DNA from: Streptomyces fagopyri
Lineage (GTDB): Bacteria > Actinomycetota > Actinomycetes > Streptomycetales > Streptomycetaceae
Direction: 5' to 3'
DNA length: 64,000 nucleotides
Assembly (NCBI RefSeq): GCF_009498275.1
Contig: NZ_CP045643.1
Span: 8,060,001 to 8,124,000, forward strand
Below, one piece after another: positions 1 to 7,893 of this stretch; within the stretch, counting starts at the first letter, position 1, and each line of letters begins with the position of its first letter. Both the position numbers and the translations under genes were made by a program. The notes beneath the pieces are model-generated. The model had not been told where the DNA came from and did not search any database. It worked only from the letters and a program-made list of their open reading frames with translations.

Positions 1-882
1 GAAGCCGGTCGCCCACAGGATGACGTCCGCGGCCACGCGGTGTCCGTCGGCCCACTCCACGCCGTCCGGAGTGATCCGGTCGAACATCGGTTTGCGGTCC
101 AGGACACCGTCGGCGAGGGCCTGGCGGATCGCGTCGTTCAAGGGCAGCCCCGTGACCGAGACGACGCTCTTGGGCGGCAGCCCCTGCCGTACGCGTTCCT
201 CGACGAGTGCGACGGCGGCCCGGCCGAAGTCCTCGGTGAACGGTCCCTCGCGGAAGACGGGCGGTGTCCGCGTCACCCAGGTGGTCGCGGCCGCGTAAGG
301 GGCGATCTCCATCAGATGCTGGGTGCCGGACGCGCCGCCGCCCACGACGACCACCCGCTGCCCGGCGAACTCCTCGGGTCCGGGGTACTGCGCCGTGTGC
401 AACTGCCGTCCGCGGAAGGTCTCCTGTCCCGGATAGCGCGGCCAGAACGGCCGGTCCCAGGTGCCCGTCGCGTTGATCAGCGCCCGCGCCGACCACATGC
501 CGTCGGAGGTCTCGACGAGCAGTCGCCCCTCGGCGCCCTCCCGGACGGCCGTCACCTCGACGGGCCGCCGCACCCGCAGATCGAACATGCGCTCATAGGC
601 TTCGAAGTACTCGGCGATGACCTCGGAGGACGGACGGGCCGGGTCCGCGCCCTCCAGCTCCATGCCGGGCAGCGAGTGCATTCCGTGCACCTTGCCGTAG
701 GTCAGCGACGGCCACCGGAACTGCCAGGCGCCGCCGGGACGCGGCGCGTGGTCCAGCACGACGAAGTCGCGCTCCGGTTCGAAACCGGTGCGCCGCAGGT
801 GATACGCGCTGGACAGTCCCGCCTGTCCGGCGCCTGTCACCACGACATCGACCGCGCGCGCCTGCGTCCCAGTGTTGTTCAC
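1..882 (-). CDS. Flavin-containing monooxygenase-like NAD(P)-binding oxidoreductase (3' end outside window)
   Basis: FAD- and NADPH-dependent oxidoreductase of the flavin monooxygenase / Baeyer-Villiger superfamily, likely cytosolic; substrate unknown. I read 294 residues from a GTG at 880-882 (start MNNTGTQARAVDVVVTGAG); the C-terminus lies beyond base 1. The FAD fingerprint GAGQAG is at residues 17-22, an FMO-type motif FRGRQLHTAQYPG follows in mid-protein, then a second nucleotide-binding turn VVVGGGASG. The last visible residues, LWATGF, are the conserved ATG motif of such flavoproteins. The Ssu-type transporter upstream on the same strand makes a sulfonate or other organosulfur substrate conceivable, but that is inference from position only. 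Confidence 0.85.
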   Translation of the reverse strand, partial: MNNTGTQARAVDVVVTGAGQAGLSSAYHLRRTGFEPERDFVVLDHAPRPGGAWQFRWPSLTYGKVHGMHSLPGMELEGADPARPSSEVIAEYFEAYERMFDLRVRRPVEVTAVREGAEGRLLVETSDGMWSARALINATGTWDRPFWPRYPGQETFRGRQLHTAQYPGPEEFAGQRVVVVGGGASGTQHLMEIAPYAAATTWVTRTPPVFREGPFTEDFGRAAVALVEERVRQGLPPKSVVSVTGLPLNDAIRQALADGVLDRKPMFDRITPDGVEWADGHRVAADVILWATGF

Positions 883-1194
883 GCTTCTACCAACTCGGCC
901 GGGGCCGGAGATCTTCCCCCCGCCGGACCAGGTGTGATCCACCCGACGTGCCCCTCCAGCGGCCACCCGCGACCAGCTGCGGCGCACCACCCACGGCCGT
1001 CGTACGGGGCGACCGTACCCAGGACCGCGGCAGTGCTCCGGGGTCCGCGGCGGCGATCCCCGGGACCAGCCGGACGTTCAGGTCCGTGGTGAGCGGCGCG
1101 CGACGGGCGATGTGGGACGCCTACGCGTACCGGCCCACCCGGGTGCGGCCGTCGCCGCAGACCGGCGGGAACCTGGTGGGGACGGACGGTCCCG
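883..1194. other. Intergenic region, nothing recognised
   Basis: About 310 bases between the substrate-binding protein gene and the monooxygenase gene, both leftward. No convincing reading frame, RNA or repeat was seen. It should carry the end of the transporter transcript and any promoter of the monooxygenase. Confidence 0.4.
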
Positions 1195-2223
1195 TCACGA
1201 CTCCTTGTAGACGCGGGGAGCGGTGGTGGACGGCGGCAGGTCGCCGTTGAAACGGGAGTCGACGAACTCCGAGAAGTCGACCTTGCGCGGGATGAGCCCG
1301 AGGCCGGTGAAGGTGTCCGCGATCCGCTGCTCGGAGGCGATGAGCGGCTTGTCGACCGCGACCGCGACGCGGCTGGCGTTGGTCCGCTTCACCGAGGCGA
1401 GCGCCACCGCGTACGGTAGCCCGGTGTCCTTGGCCCACACCTTCGCCCACGCGGCCGGGTGGTCGTAGACCCAGTCCTGGGCGCGGCGCAGCCGCTCCAG
1501 GTAGTCCTTGACCGCCGCCGCCTTCCGGCTGTCCCTGAGCGCACCGGGCGCGGCCACCTGGAAGTTGAGCCCGTTGACCACCCCGTCGCCGTCCGTCAGG
1601 ATCCGGCCCTGCCCCGCCTCCACCACCTGCGAGGTGTACGGGTCCCACACCGCCCACGCGTCCACCTTGCCGCTGGTGAACGCGGCCAACGCGTCGGCGG
1701 GCTGCAGGTACTTGACCTTCACGTCACTCAGCCTCAGACCGGCCTTCTTCAGCGAGGCGATCAGCTGATAGTGCGCGGACGACCCCTGCGCCACGGCTAC
1801 GGACCTGCCCTTCAGCTCCTCGGGACGCTTCAGTGACGAGTTCTTCGGTACGAGGACGGCCTCGCCCCTCGACGTGCCGTGCCAGGCGGCCACCACCGAG
1901 ATCTTCGAGTCGGCGCCGGCGGCGAAGACCGGCGGGGTGTTGCCGACGCCGCCGATGTCGACGGCCTTGGCGTTGACGGCCTCCAGGAGGGGCGGGCCGG
2001 AGGTGAACGTCGACCATTTGATCCGGTAGTCGAGGTCCTTGAGTTCCCCGGCGGCCCGCAGCACCGCCTCCGAACCGCCCTTCTGGTCGCCGACGTCGAG
2101 AGTGAGGGACCCCTTGCCGTCGGTTCCGGCACCCGCGGCGGTGCCGGCGACAGAGGTGCCGCCGCAGGCGGTGAGCAGCAGGGCGAGGGGGAGGAGAGCG
2201 GCGGGGACGAGGCGTCGTCGCAT
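1195..2223 (-). CDS. ssuA: Sulfonate/taurine-type ABC transporter substrate-binding lipoprotein
   Basis: Extracytoplasmic binding protein of an aliphatic-sulfonate / nitrate / taurine class importer. The 342-residue product starts MRRRLVPAALLPLALLLTAC: a lipoprotein signal with lipobox LTAC and lipidated Cys20. The mature part has the SsuA-like profile: SEAVLRAAGELKDLDYRIKW early, then VDIGGVGNTPPVFA, VDAWAVWDPYTS and a helical C-terminus. I chose the ATG at 2221-2223 over the more upstream in-frame ATG because it puts the signal peptide at the N-terminus. It is last in the leftward operon permease, ATPase, binding protein, about 110 bases after the ATPase gene. The leader peptide upstream supports a sulfur-source role. 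Confidence 0.88.
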   Translation of the reverse strand: MRRRLVPAALLPLALLLTACGGTSVAGTAAGAGTDGKGSLTLDVGDQKGGSEAVLRAAGELKDLDYRIKWSTFTSGPPLLEAVNAKAVDIGGVGNTPPVFAAGADSKISVVAAWHGTSRGEAVLVPKNSSLKRPEELKGRSVAVAQGSSAHYQLIASLKKAGLRLSDVKVKYLQPADALAAFTSGKVDAWAVWDPYTSQVVEAGQGRILTDGDGVVNGLNFQVAAPGALRDSRKAAAVKDYLERLRRAQDWVYDHPAAWAKVWAKDTGLPYAVALASVKRTNASRVAVAVDKPLIASEQRIADTFTGLGLIPRKVDFSEFVDSRFNGDLPPSTTAPRVYKES

Positions 2224-2332
2224 GACGGTTTCCGTTCGGTCGGTCCGGGTGTGGGGGTGAGCCTGGGCGCCGAGCGGTCGCCGGAGGCGGAGGGACGCTC
2301 GACGCGCAGGGGCGCTCGGGGACGGGGGACGC

Positions 2333-3184
2333 TCAGGACGTGCCGTCGACGCCCAGGCGCTCCAGGAGCCCGGCACGCAGCGTGGCGAAACGGGGGTCGG
2401 CGATGTCGCGCGGGCGGCTCAGTCCGACCCGGGTCTCGTACGCGATCGCGCCCTCGTCCATGACCAGCACACGGTCGGCGAGGAGCACGGCCTCCTCCAC
2501 GTCGTGCGTCACCAGCAGGACCGCGCAGCCGCGCCGGCGCCACAGCTCGCCGACCAGTCGCCTCGCCGTGATCCGGGTGAGGGCGTCGAGCGCGCCGAAC
2601 GGCTCGTCGAGCAGCAGCAGATCGGGCTCGCGGACCAACGCGCGGGCCAGCGAAGCGCGTTGGGCCTCACCGCCGGAGAGGGTGCTGGGCCAGGCGTCGG
2701 CGCGGTGGGTGAGGCCCACCTCCGCCAACGCCTCGTCGGCGAGGCGGCGTTCAGGTCTGCCGGGCAGTCCGAGCAGGACGTTGCGCCACACCTTCTTCCA
2801 CGGCATCAGCCGCGGCGCCTGGAACGCGACGGCCTTGCGGCGCGGGACGAGGACGGAGCCCTCGATGTCGCGGTCGAGCCCGGCGAGGATGCGCAGCAAC
2901 GTGGACTTGCCGCAGCCGCTGCGACCGAGCAGTGCCACGAACTCGCCGGGCCGGACGTCGAGATGGAGATCGTCGATGACGGCGCGGCCGTCGAAGACGC
3001 GGGTCAGCCCCTGGACGCGTACGGCGGGAAGCGCTGCCGGTGCCTCCACCTGTACCTCCACCTGGACCTCCACCCGCGCCCCCACCTGTGTGCCCGGCCG
3101 TGCCTGTGGCCGTGTCCGTTCCGGCGTCGGCGTCTGTGTCCGCGCGGGGACGCGTGCCGCCGCCGCGGCCTTCTCGGCGGTCAT
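2333..3184 (-). CDS. ssuB: Sulfonate-type ABC transporter ATP-binding protein
   Basis: Cytoplasmic ATPase of the importer. Walker A GRSGCGKST (about residue 87), signature LSGGEAQR, Walker B LLLLDEP and the switch THD motif are all present. The start is placed at 3184, where ATGA overlaps the stop of the permease gene, the usual sign of translational coupling; an in-frame ATG at 3208 would add 8 residues. The N-terminus before the ABC domain is about 55 residues of low-complexity sequence (RPGTQVGARVEVQVEVQVE) not typical of SsuB. The short VEVQ repeats come from a repeated CACCTGGACCTC-like DNA unit, in keeping with the other repeat-driven extensions in this window. Confidence 0.9.
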   Translation of the reverse strand: MTAEKAAAAARVPARTQTPTPERTRPQARPGTQVGARVEVQVEVQVEAPAALPAVRVQGLTRVFDGRAVIDDLHLDVRPGEFVALLGRSGCGKSTLLRILAGLDRDIEGSVLVPRRKAVAFQAPRLMPWKKVWRNVLLGLPGRPERRLADEALAEVGLTHRADAWPSTLSGGEAQRASLARALVREPDLLLLDEPFGALDALTRITARRLVGELWRRRGCAVLLVTHDVEEAVLLADRVLVMDEGAIAYETRVGLSRPRDIADPRFATLRAGLLERLGVDGTS

Positions 3185-4077
3185 CTGCCGGTGAATGTCG
3201 GTCGCCATTGCAGCAGCAGCCTTTCGAGGAAGCGGACGACGGAGTCGGCGAGCAGGCCGAGGAAGGCGTAGACGATCAGACAGACCACGATCACGTCGGT
3301 TCGCAGGAAGTCGCGGGCCTGCACCATGAGGAAGCCGATCCCGGCGTCCGCGTTGATCTGTTCGGCGAAGACCAGCGCGAGCCAGGCGACGCCGAGGGAG
3401 TAGCGAAGCCCGGTCATGGCCCCGGGCAGTGCTCCCGGCAGCACGACGTGCCGGACCAGCCCCCAGCGGGAGAGCCCGAGCGACTCCCCGGCCTCGATCA
3501 GCTGGGAGTCGACGCCTCGGATACCGGCGTACACGTTCAGATAGAGCGGGAAGGAGACGCCCATCGTGATGACGGCGATCTTCGGGGCCTCGCCGATCCC
3601 GAACCAGATGATGAACAGCGGGATCAGTCCGACGAAGGGCACCGTCCGCAGCATCTGCACACTCGCGTCCACCAGGTCCTCGCCGACGCGGAAGAGCCCC
3701 GACACGAGGGCGAGCCCGGTGCCGACGACCGTTCCCAACAGGAGCCCGACGGCGACACGTTGCAGGGAGACGCCCATCGCGTTCGGCAGCGAACCGTCCG
3801 TGATCAGACCGGCCCCGACCCGCGCGATGGTGCCGGGCGGGGCGAGAACGGCGGAGGCCAGTACGCCTGTTTCGCTGAGGAGTTGCCAGAGTGCGAGGAG
3901 CAGGAGGGGGCCGCAGGCGCGGCGCAGCCGGCGGGGGACGCGGGAACGGCGTGCGGACCTCGGGACGATGGGGACGGGTTCGGGTGACGGCTGGGGCCGC
4001 ACGACGTGCTCGGCGGCCACCGATGTTCCGGGAACACCGGACTCGGAGGGGCCGGGCGGGGCATGGCTGACGGTCAT
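3181..4077 (-). CDS. ssuC: Sulfonate-type ABC transporter permease
   Basis: Inner-membrane permease of the BPD/SsuC family, 298 residues. A proline-rich cytoplasmic N-terminus of about 50 residues precedes six hydrophobic segments. The EAA loop that docks the ATPase reads EAGESLGLSRWGLVRHVVLP. It is the first structural gene of the leftward operon and overlaps the ATPase start by four bases. The ATG at 4077 has GGAG five bases upstream. The start lies 150 bases after the stop of the Cys leader peptide, so expression may depend on an attenuation step in that gap. Confidence 0.9.
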   Translation of the reverse strand: MTVSHAPPGPSESGVPGTSVAAEHVVRPQPSPEPVPIVPRSARRSRVPRRLRRACGPLLLLALWQLLSETGVLASAVLAPPGTIARVGAGLITDGSLPNAMGVSLQRVAVGLLLGTVVGTGLALVSGLFRVGEDLVDASVQMLRTVPFVGLIPLFIIWFGIGEAPKIAVITMGVSFPLYLNVYAGIRGVDSQLIEAGESLGLSRWGLVRHVVLPGALPGAMTGLRYSLGVAWLALVFAEQINADAGIGFLMVQARDFLRTDVIVVCLIVYAFLGLLADSVVRFLERLLLQWRPTFTGR

Positions 4078-4117
4078 GGATGCTCCATGGGAGGAGATCG
4101 GCCGAAGAGGGGTACGC

Positions 4118-4132
4118 CGCGGCTCCGCCGCG
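4118..4132 (-). promoter_or_regulatory. GC hairpin between leader peptide and ssu operon (possible attenuator element)
   Basis: A 6-bp perfect stem (CGCGGC/GCCGCG) with a 3-base loop sits between the leader peptide stop (4228) and the permease start (4077). There is no U run, so it could be a translational or Rho-linked attenuation element rather than an intrinsic terminator. The position is suggestive; the function is inferred. Confidence 0.3.
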
Positions 4133-4227
4133 TCAGGAACCGGGTGCGGGTTCGTGACGTGCGGGTGGAGCGGAGCGCGGACGCGCCGGGAGTGGAGAAC
4201 GCCGTACGGGCGAGGGGTGAAAGGGCG

Positions 4228-4311
4228 TCAGCAGCCGCGGCGACACGCGGCGGAGGCCACCCGCAGCAGGTCGATGTGACCGCGCGTGGTGAGCAGGGCT
4301 GAACGCAACAT
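4228..4311 (-). CDS. Short sulfur-operon leader peptide (27 aa, HIDLLR / CRRGC type)
   Basis: A 27-residue peptide beginning MLRSALLTTRGHIDLLRV and ending AACRRGC, directly followed by TGA. Streptomyces genomes carry many near-identical short leader peptides with the HIDLLR core and a terminal Cys-Arg-Arg-Gly-Cys ahead of sulfur assimilation and sulfur import genes. The two Cys codons (both TGY) at the end resemble cysteine-responsive attenuating upstream ORFs described in mycobacteria. No Shine-Dalgarno is visible; the predicted promoter places transcription start at or next to the ATG, so it is probably leaderless. The sulfonate importer follows 150 bases downstream. Regulation by cysteine or cysteinyl-tRNA supply is inferred. 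Confidence 0.85.
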   Translation of the reverse strand: MLRSALLTTRGHIDLLRVASAACRRGC

Positions 4312-4318
4312 GCCGCAG

Positions 4319-4348
4319 AAAGTAGTCAGGCCGCCGGCGCCCGGTCAA
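4319..4348 (-). promoter_or_regulatory. Predicted leaderless promoter of the leader peptide / ssu operon
   Basis: On the minus strand: TTGACC (4348-4343), an 18-base spacer, then TACTTT (4324-4319). Only seven bases separate the -10 hexamer from the leader ATG, which puts the start point at or beside the A of ATG. Both hexamers match the housekeeping consensus well for such a GC-rich genome. Confidence 0.6.
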
Positions 4349-4433
4349 TGGTGTCTCGCGGAATGGACGCCCTGTACCGGGGGCCGGACGGCCGGTCGTA
4401 GGCACAGCCCGGTACCCGGGTGAGAATCGGGCC

Positions 4434-4856
4434 ATGTCCGATGCCTTCACCACCCGAGTCCTGAACATCACCACCGGTTCCGCGGAGACGGTCTTCGACC
4501 TCACGCGCGACTGCGAGGCCTTCCTGCGGGAGACGGCGGCGGGGCGTGACGGCCTGCTGAACGTCTTCGTTCCGCACGCCACGGCCGGGATCGCGATCAT
4601 CGAGACCGGCGCGGGCAGCGACGACGACCTCCTCGCAGCCCTGCACTCCCTGCTTCCCTCCGACGACCGCTGGCAGCACCGCCACGGCAGCCCCGGTCAC
4701 GGCCGCGACCACGTACTCCCGGCCTTCGTCCCCCCGCACGCGACGCTGCCGGTGCTCGGCGGCCGACTGGAACTGGGGACCTGGCAGTCGGTGTGCCTGG
4801 TCGACACCAATAGCGACAACCCTCGTCGGCAGGTTCGATTGTCGTTCCTCACATGA
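4434..4856 (+). CDS. YjbQ/UPF0047 family protein
   Basis: 140-residue protein of the YjbQ (UPF0047) family, also called secondary thiamine-phosphate synthase enzyme because some members have weak thiamine-phosphate synthase activity; the physiological role is unknown. Family signatures visible: VFVPHATAGIAIIE, the DDRWQHRHGSPGHGRDH stretch with several His/Asp residues that form a metal/phosphate pocket, and LGTWQSVCLVDTNSDNP near the end. Length fits the family. It reads divergently from the sulfur leader peptide and is probably monocistronic. Confidence 0.9.
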   Translation: MSDAFTTRVLNITTGSAETVFDLTRDCEAFLRETAAGRDGLLNVFVPHATAGIAIIETGAGSDDDLLAALHSLLPSDDRWQHRHGSPGHGRDHVLPAFVPPHATLPVLGGRLELGTWQSVCLVDTNSDNPRRQVRLSFLT

Positions 4857-5146
4857 CGAGGATGCCGACTGTAGGTCCGAAGTCAGGCCGCGCCGAACGT
4901 CGGTGACCGGCGTCTTCGGGCGATTCGCCGAGGGCGAGGGCCGCCGACAGGATACGCAGTCACCTCGTGGCAGCTCCGGCAGCACTGGTCGGTGCTGCCG
5001 GGCAGAGGGCTTTGCCGCTCCGCGCCAGAGGTGGGATCAGTTCAGTCCTACCGGAATTCCAGTCGATGGGAGGTGGTGATCCGCTCGGCGTATGCGGGAA
5101 GTGTGTACGGCCGGCCGACGGTGGTCGGCTCGGTGTCTCGCGTGCG

Positions 5147-7768
5147 TCATCCGCCCGTGAGCAGGCGCTCGCGCTCGGCCGCCACGATCTCCCGTGCCAG
5201 TTCAGCGTCCGTGATGTCAAACGCTTCCGGGGCGCTGTCGGCGGTCTCGGAGACGCGGGCAAACTCCGCGAAGAGTTGGTTCTTGCGCGCCAGGATGTCA
5301 ATGATGCGCTGGTCGACGCCCTCTTCGGAGAGCAGGCGGTGAACTTGTACCGACTCCAGCTGTCCCATCCGGTGGGAGCGGCCGATGGCTTGCCATTCGG
5401 TCGTCGGCTTCAGCTGGGGCTCGCAGATCACGACAACCGATGCCGACTGAATGTTCAGACCGACGCCGCCCGCCACGATCTGCGCGATGAGGACTGCCCC
5501 GTGACGGGCTTGGGAGAACTCATCGACCATGCTCTGTCGCTTCGCGGCGGGAACGGAGCCGGTGAGAGGCCCGAACACCTTCCCCGGAAGGATCGCCGCC
5601 ACCTCATCGAGGACGTCACGGAAGTACGAGAAGACCAGCACCTTGCGCTCGTTGTCCTCTGCCTCCTGGACAATGTCGATGAGGCGCCGCATCTTCTCGG
5701 ACTTGGCTCCGGCGCGTAGCGCGGCCTGGCGCATGGCCATGAAGTTGCCCTCGACGACAGCCGCTCGGTAGTGCTTCTCGTCGGCGCTGGACATCGGCAT
5801 CCACTCATCGACTTCGAACCGCTCGGGGAGCTCGGTGAGGACGTCTTCCTGATTGCGCCGCAGATAGGCCGGTGCCACCTGCTTCCGGAACTGGCGAGGA
5901 GCGATTTCGGAGGCGTTGATCGACAGGTCTGGCCGGAGGTAGCCGACGAGATTACGGAATTCCTCGATCCGATTCTCCAGCGGGGTGCCGGTCAGTAGGA
6001 CCGCTCGTTCCGAGCGCCCGATCAGGACCCTGGAGCGCCGGGTTCGCTGGGCGTCCGGGTTCTTGATGTAGTGCGCTTCGTCGAGCACCAGGCACGCGAG
6101 TCCGGTGCGTTCGGGGATCCCGCCTTCCAGCCAACCGAGGGTGTCGTAGGTGGTGACCGCGACTCCACCGTTGCGGATCCAGGACTTCAGCGCGTCGTCC
6201 CGACTCGGCCCGTGCAGGCGATACGCGTGCAGATCGGACTTGGCCCGGACTTCGCGTACCCAGTTGGTCACTACAGCGGCTGGGCACACGACCAGAAAGT
6301 GAGAGGAGCCCTTGGCGCGCAAGTGGGTGAGTACGGCGAGTGATTCGACCGTCTTTCCCAGACCCATCTCGTCGCCGATGATCACCTTCCGTTGCACGAT
6401 CGCGAAGCGGGCACCGAATGATTGGTACCCGCGCAGGGACGCCTTCAGATGGCTGGTGTCGAGCCTGAGTTCCCTGATCGCCTCGACGATTTCGGTCGGC
6501 AGGTCGCCCTGACTCTTCTCGGCGTCGTCAGCCAGAAATCCGAGCTCCGCGAGCATCGCGTAGTAGTCGGCCGGGCGGGCGATGAAATCCTCCCAGGGAT
6601 CACCGCCTGCGGCGCCGTCCCCATCGTCGAGCACCGCCCCGCGGCGCTCGACGGCGGCCAGCGCGGTACGCAACTCGACGACGGTTCGGGCCTGGGGGAC
6701 GAGAACCACGTGGGAGGTCTTGGGATCAAGGCTTTGGAGGAGCGGTCGAACAGCGTCGGCGGCAGCGAGGTCGGCCGTCGCGCCACGGATCGAGCGTGCC
6801 GCGTCCCAAGCCCGCATCGCCTTGAGGAGCTTCGTGGCGGTGTGGGATCGGTTCTTGATGTCGATCCGGACCGGCATTTCATCCAGTGTGGTCTGCCAGA
6901 TGGTTCGCGCGGCTCCGACCATCCGGTTGCCCGTCGTCTCACCGACGCCGGGGAGCGATCGAATCCGTGATCTCTGGTCGAGGACCTGCTGTACGTTCCT
7001 GATTCCGGCATCGATCAGTGCAGTGATGCGCAGTTGGCCGCTGGTTGCGTCCTTGAGCCGCTCGACGGGCATTTCGGCGACCAGTTTGCGAGCCTCGGCC
7101 TGTCGGACTGCCTGGCCGGCGGCGTTGACTGCTGTTCTGAACTCGTTCTCGCGTTGCAGGGCTCGGTCGATCGCGCTGATCGCGGTCTTGGCGGCGTCCA
7201 GTTCATGCCGCCCGACGAGTTCGGCTCGGCCGCCGAGGCGGTGGGCGAATCCGACCGTGTCATCGAGAAGGGCCGAGACCCCGATCGCGGGGACAGTCTT
7301 CCTGTCCCGGGCCGCCAGGCTTTCCAACTCGGTGACGAGTTGCGTGCTTGCAGGCCGCTCGTGCAGGGATATCAGGTAGGCCGCAGCTTGCTCTGCCTCG
7401 CCCTTGCGGCTTTTGCCCGAGAATATGCGACGGGCACCGAACAGCGCCCGGACGGCCGTCAGCGCCTGGGCGACGTCATTGGTCAACTGGCGGATGCCCT
7501 GTTGGGCATTCGCCGTGAGCGCGGGAAGAGCGTGGCGGCGGGCCAGAGAGGTCACCAGGTCGACATCGGACGGCGAGACCTGCAGTACGCGCCATGTCGT
7601 GGTGGCCCCGGTCCCGAGGGAAGCCACTCGGCCGAGGAACTGCTTGGCGGCGACTTCCGCCGCTGCCTCGACGGGCTCACGATCCTCGGCGATCCGTGTC
7701 GCGAGCTTGCGCCACCCGCTTACTTCCTCCACCACACCACGCAGGTGCTGACGTTCTTCTCGCTCCAT
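5147..7768 (-). CDS. SNF2-family helicase with helix-hairpin-helix-containing N-terminal region
   Basis: 873-residue protein. The C-terminal half is a complete SNF2 ATPase: motif I DEMGLGKT (466-473), motif II DEAH, motif III LTGTPLEN, motif V GGVGLN and motif VI QAIGRSHRMGQ. The first 440 residues are unlike common bacterial SNF2 proteins; around 270-290 there is a helix-hairpin-helix-like stretch (SLPGVGETTGNRMVG), suggesting DNA binding. It is transcribed divergently from another helicase gene, 125 bases apart, which suggests a shared control region and a joint role in DNA restriction, repair or phage defence. Third-position GC looks lower than in neighbouring housekeeping genes, in line with acquisition by transfer. 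The exact function is not established. Confidence 0.85.
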   Translation of the reverse strand: MEREERQHLRGVVEEVSGWRKLATRIAEDREPVEAAAEVAAKQFLGRVASLGTGATTTWRVLQVSPSDVDLVTSLARRHALPALTANAQQGIRQLTNDVAQALTAVRALFGARRIFSGKSRKGEAEQAAAYLISLHERPASTQLVTELESLAARDRKTVPAIGVSALLDDTVGFAHRLGGRAELVGRHELDAAKTAISAIDRALQRENEFRTAVNAAGQAVRQAEARKLVAEMPVERLKDATSGQLRITALIDAGIRNVQQVLDQRSRIRSLPGVGETTGNRMVGAARTIWQTTLDEMPVRIDIKNRSHTATKLLKAMRAWDAARSIRGATADLAAADAVRPLLQSLDPKTSHVVLVPQARTVVELRTALAAVERRGAVLDDGDGAAGGDPWEDFIARPADYYAMLAELGFLADDAEKSQGDLPTEIVEAIRELRLDTSHLKASLRGYQSFGARFAIVQRKVIIGDEMGLGKTVESLAVLTHLRAKGSSHFLVVCPAAVVTNWVREVRAKSDLHAYRLHGPSRDDALKSWIRNGGVAVTTYDTLGWLEGGIPERTGLACLVLDEAHYIKNPDAQRTRRSRVLIGRSERAVLLTGTPLENRIEEFRNLVGYLRPDLSINASEIAPRQFRKQVAPAYLRRNQEDVLTELPERFEVDEWMPMSSADEKHYRAAVVEGNFMAMRQAALRAGAKSEKMRRLIDIVQEAEDNERKVLVFSYFRDVLDEVAAILPGKVFGPLTGSVPAAKRQSMVDEFSQARHGAVLIAQIVAGGVGLNIQSASVVVICEPQLKPTTEWQAIGRSHRMGQLESVQVHRLLSEEGVDQRIIDILARKNQLFAEFARVSETADSAPEAFDITDAELAREIVAAERERLLTGG

Positions 7769-7893
7769 TGCCCCCGCCGACTCGCACGACCTCTGGGAAG
7801 ATTAGCAACCCCGGTTGACGAAGTCGACGGGACCACGAAACCGCCGGAACGTCCGAGTAGCGTTCGCAGGCTGCCAACCAGGAGGTTCTGTAC

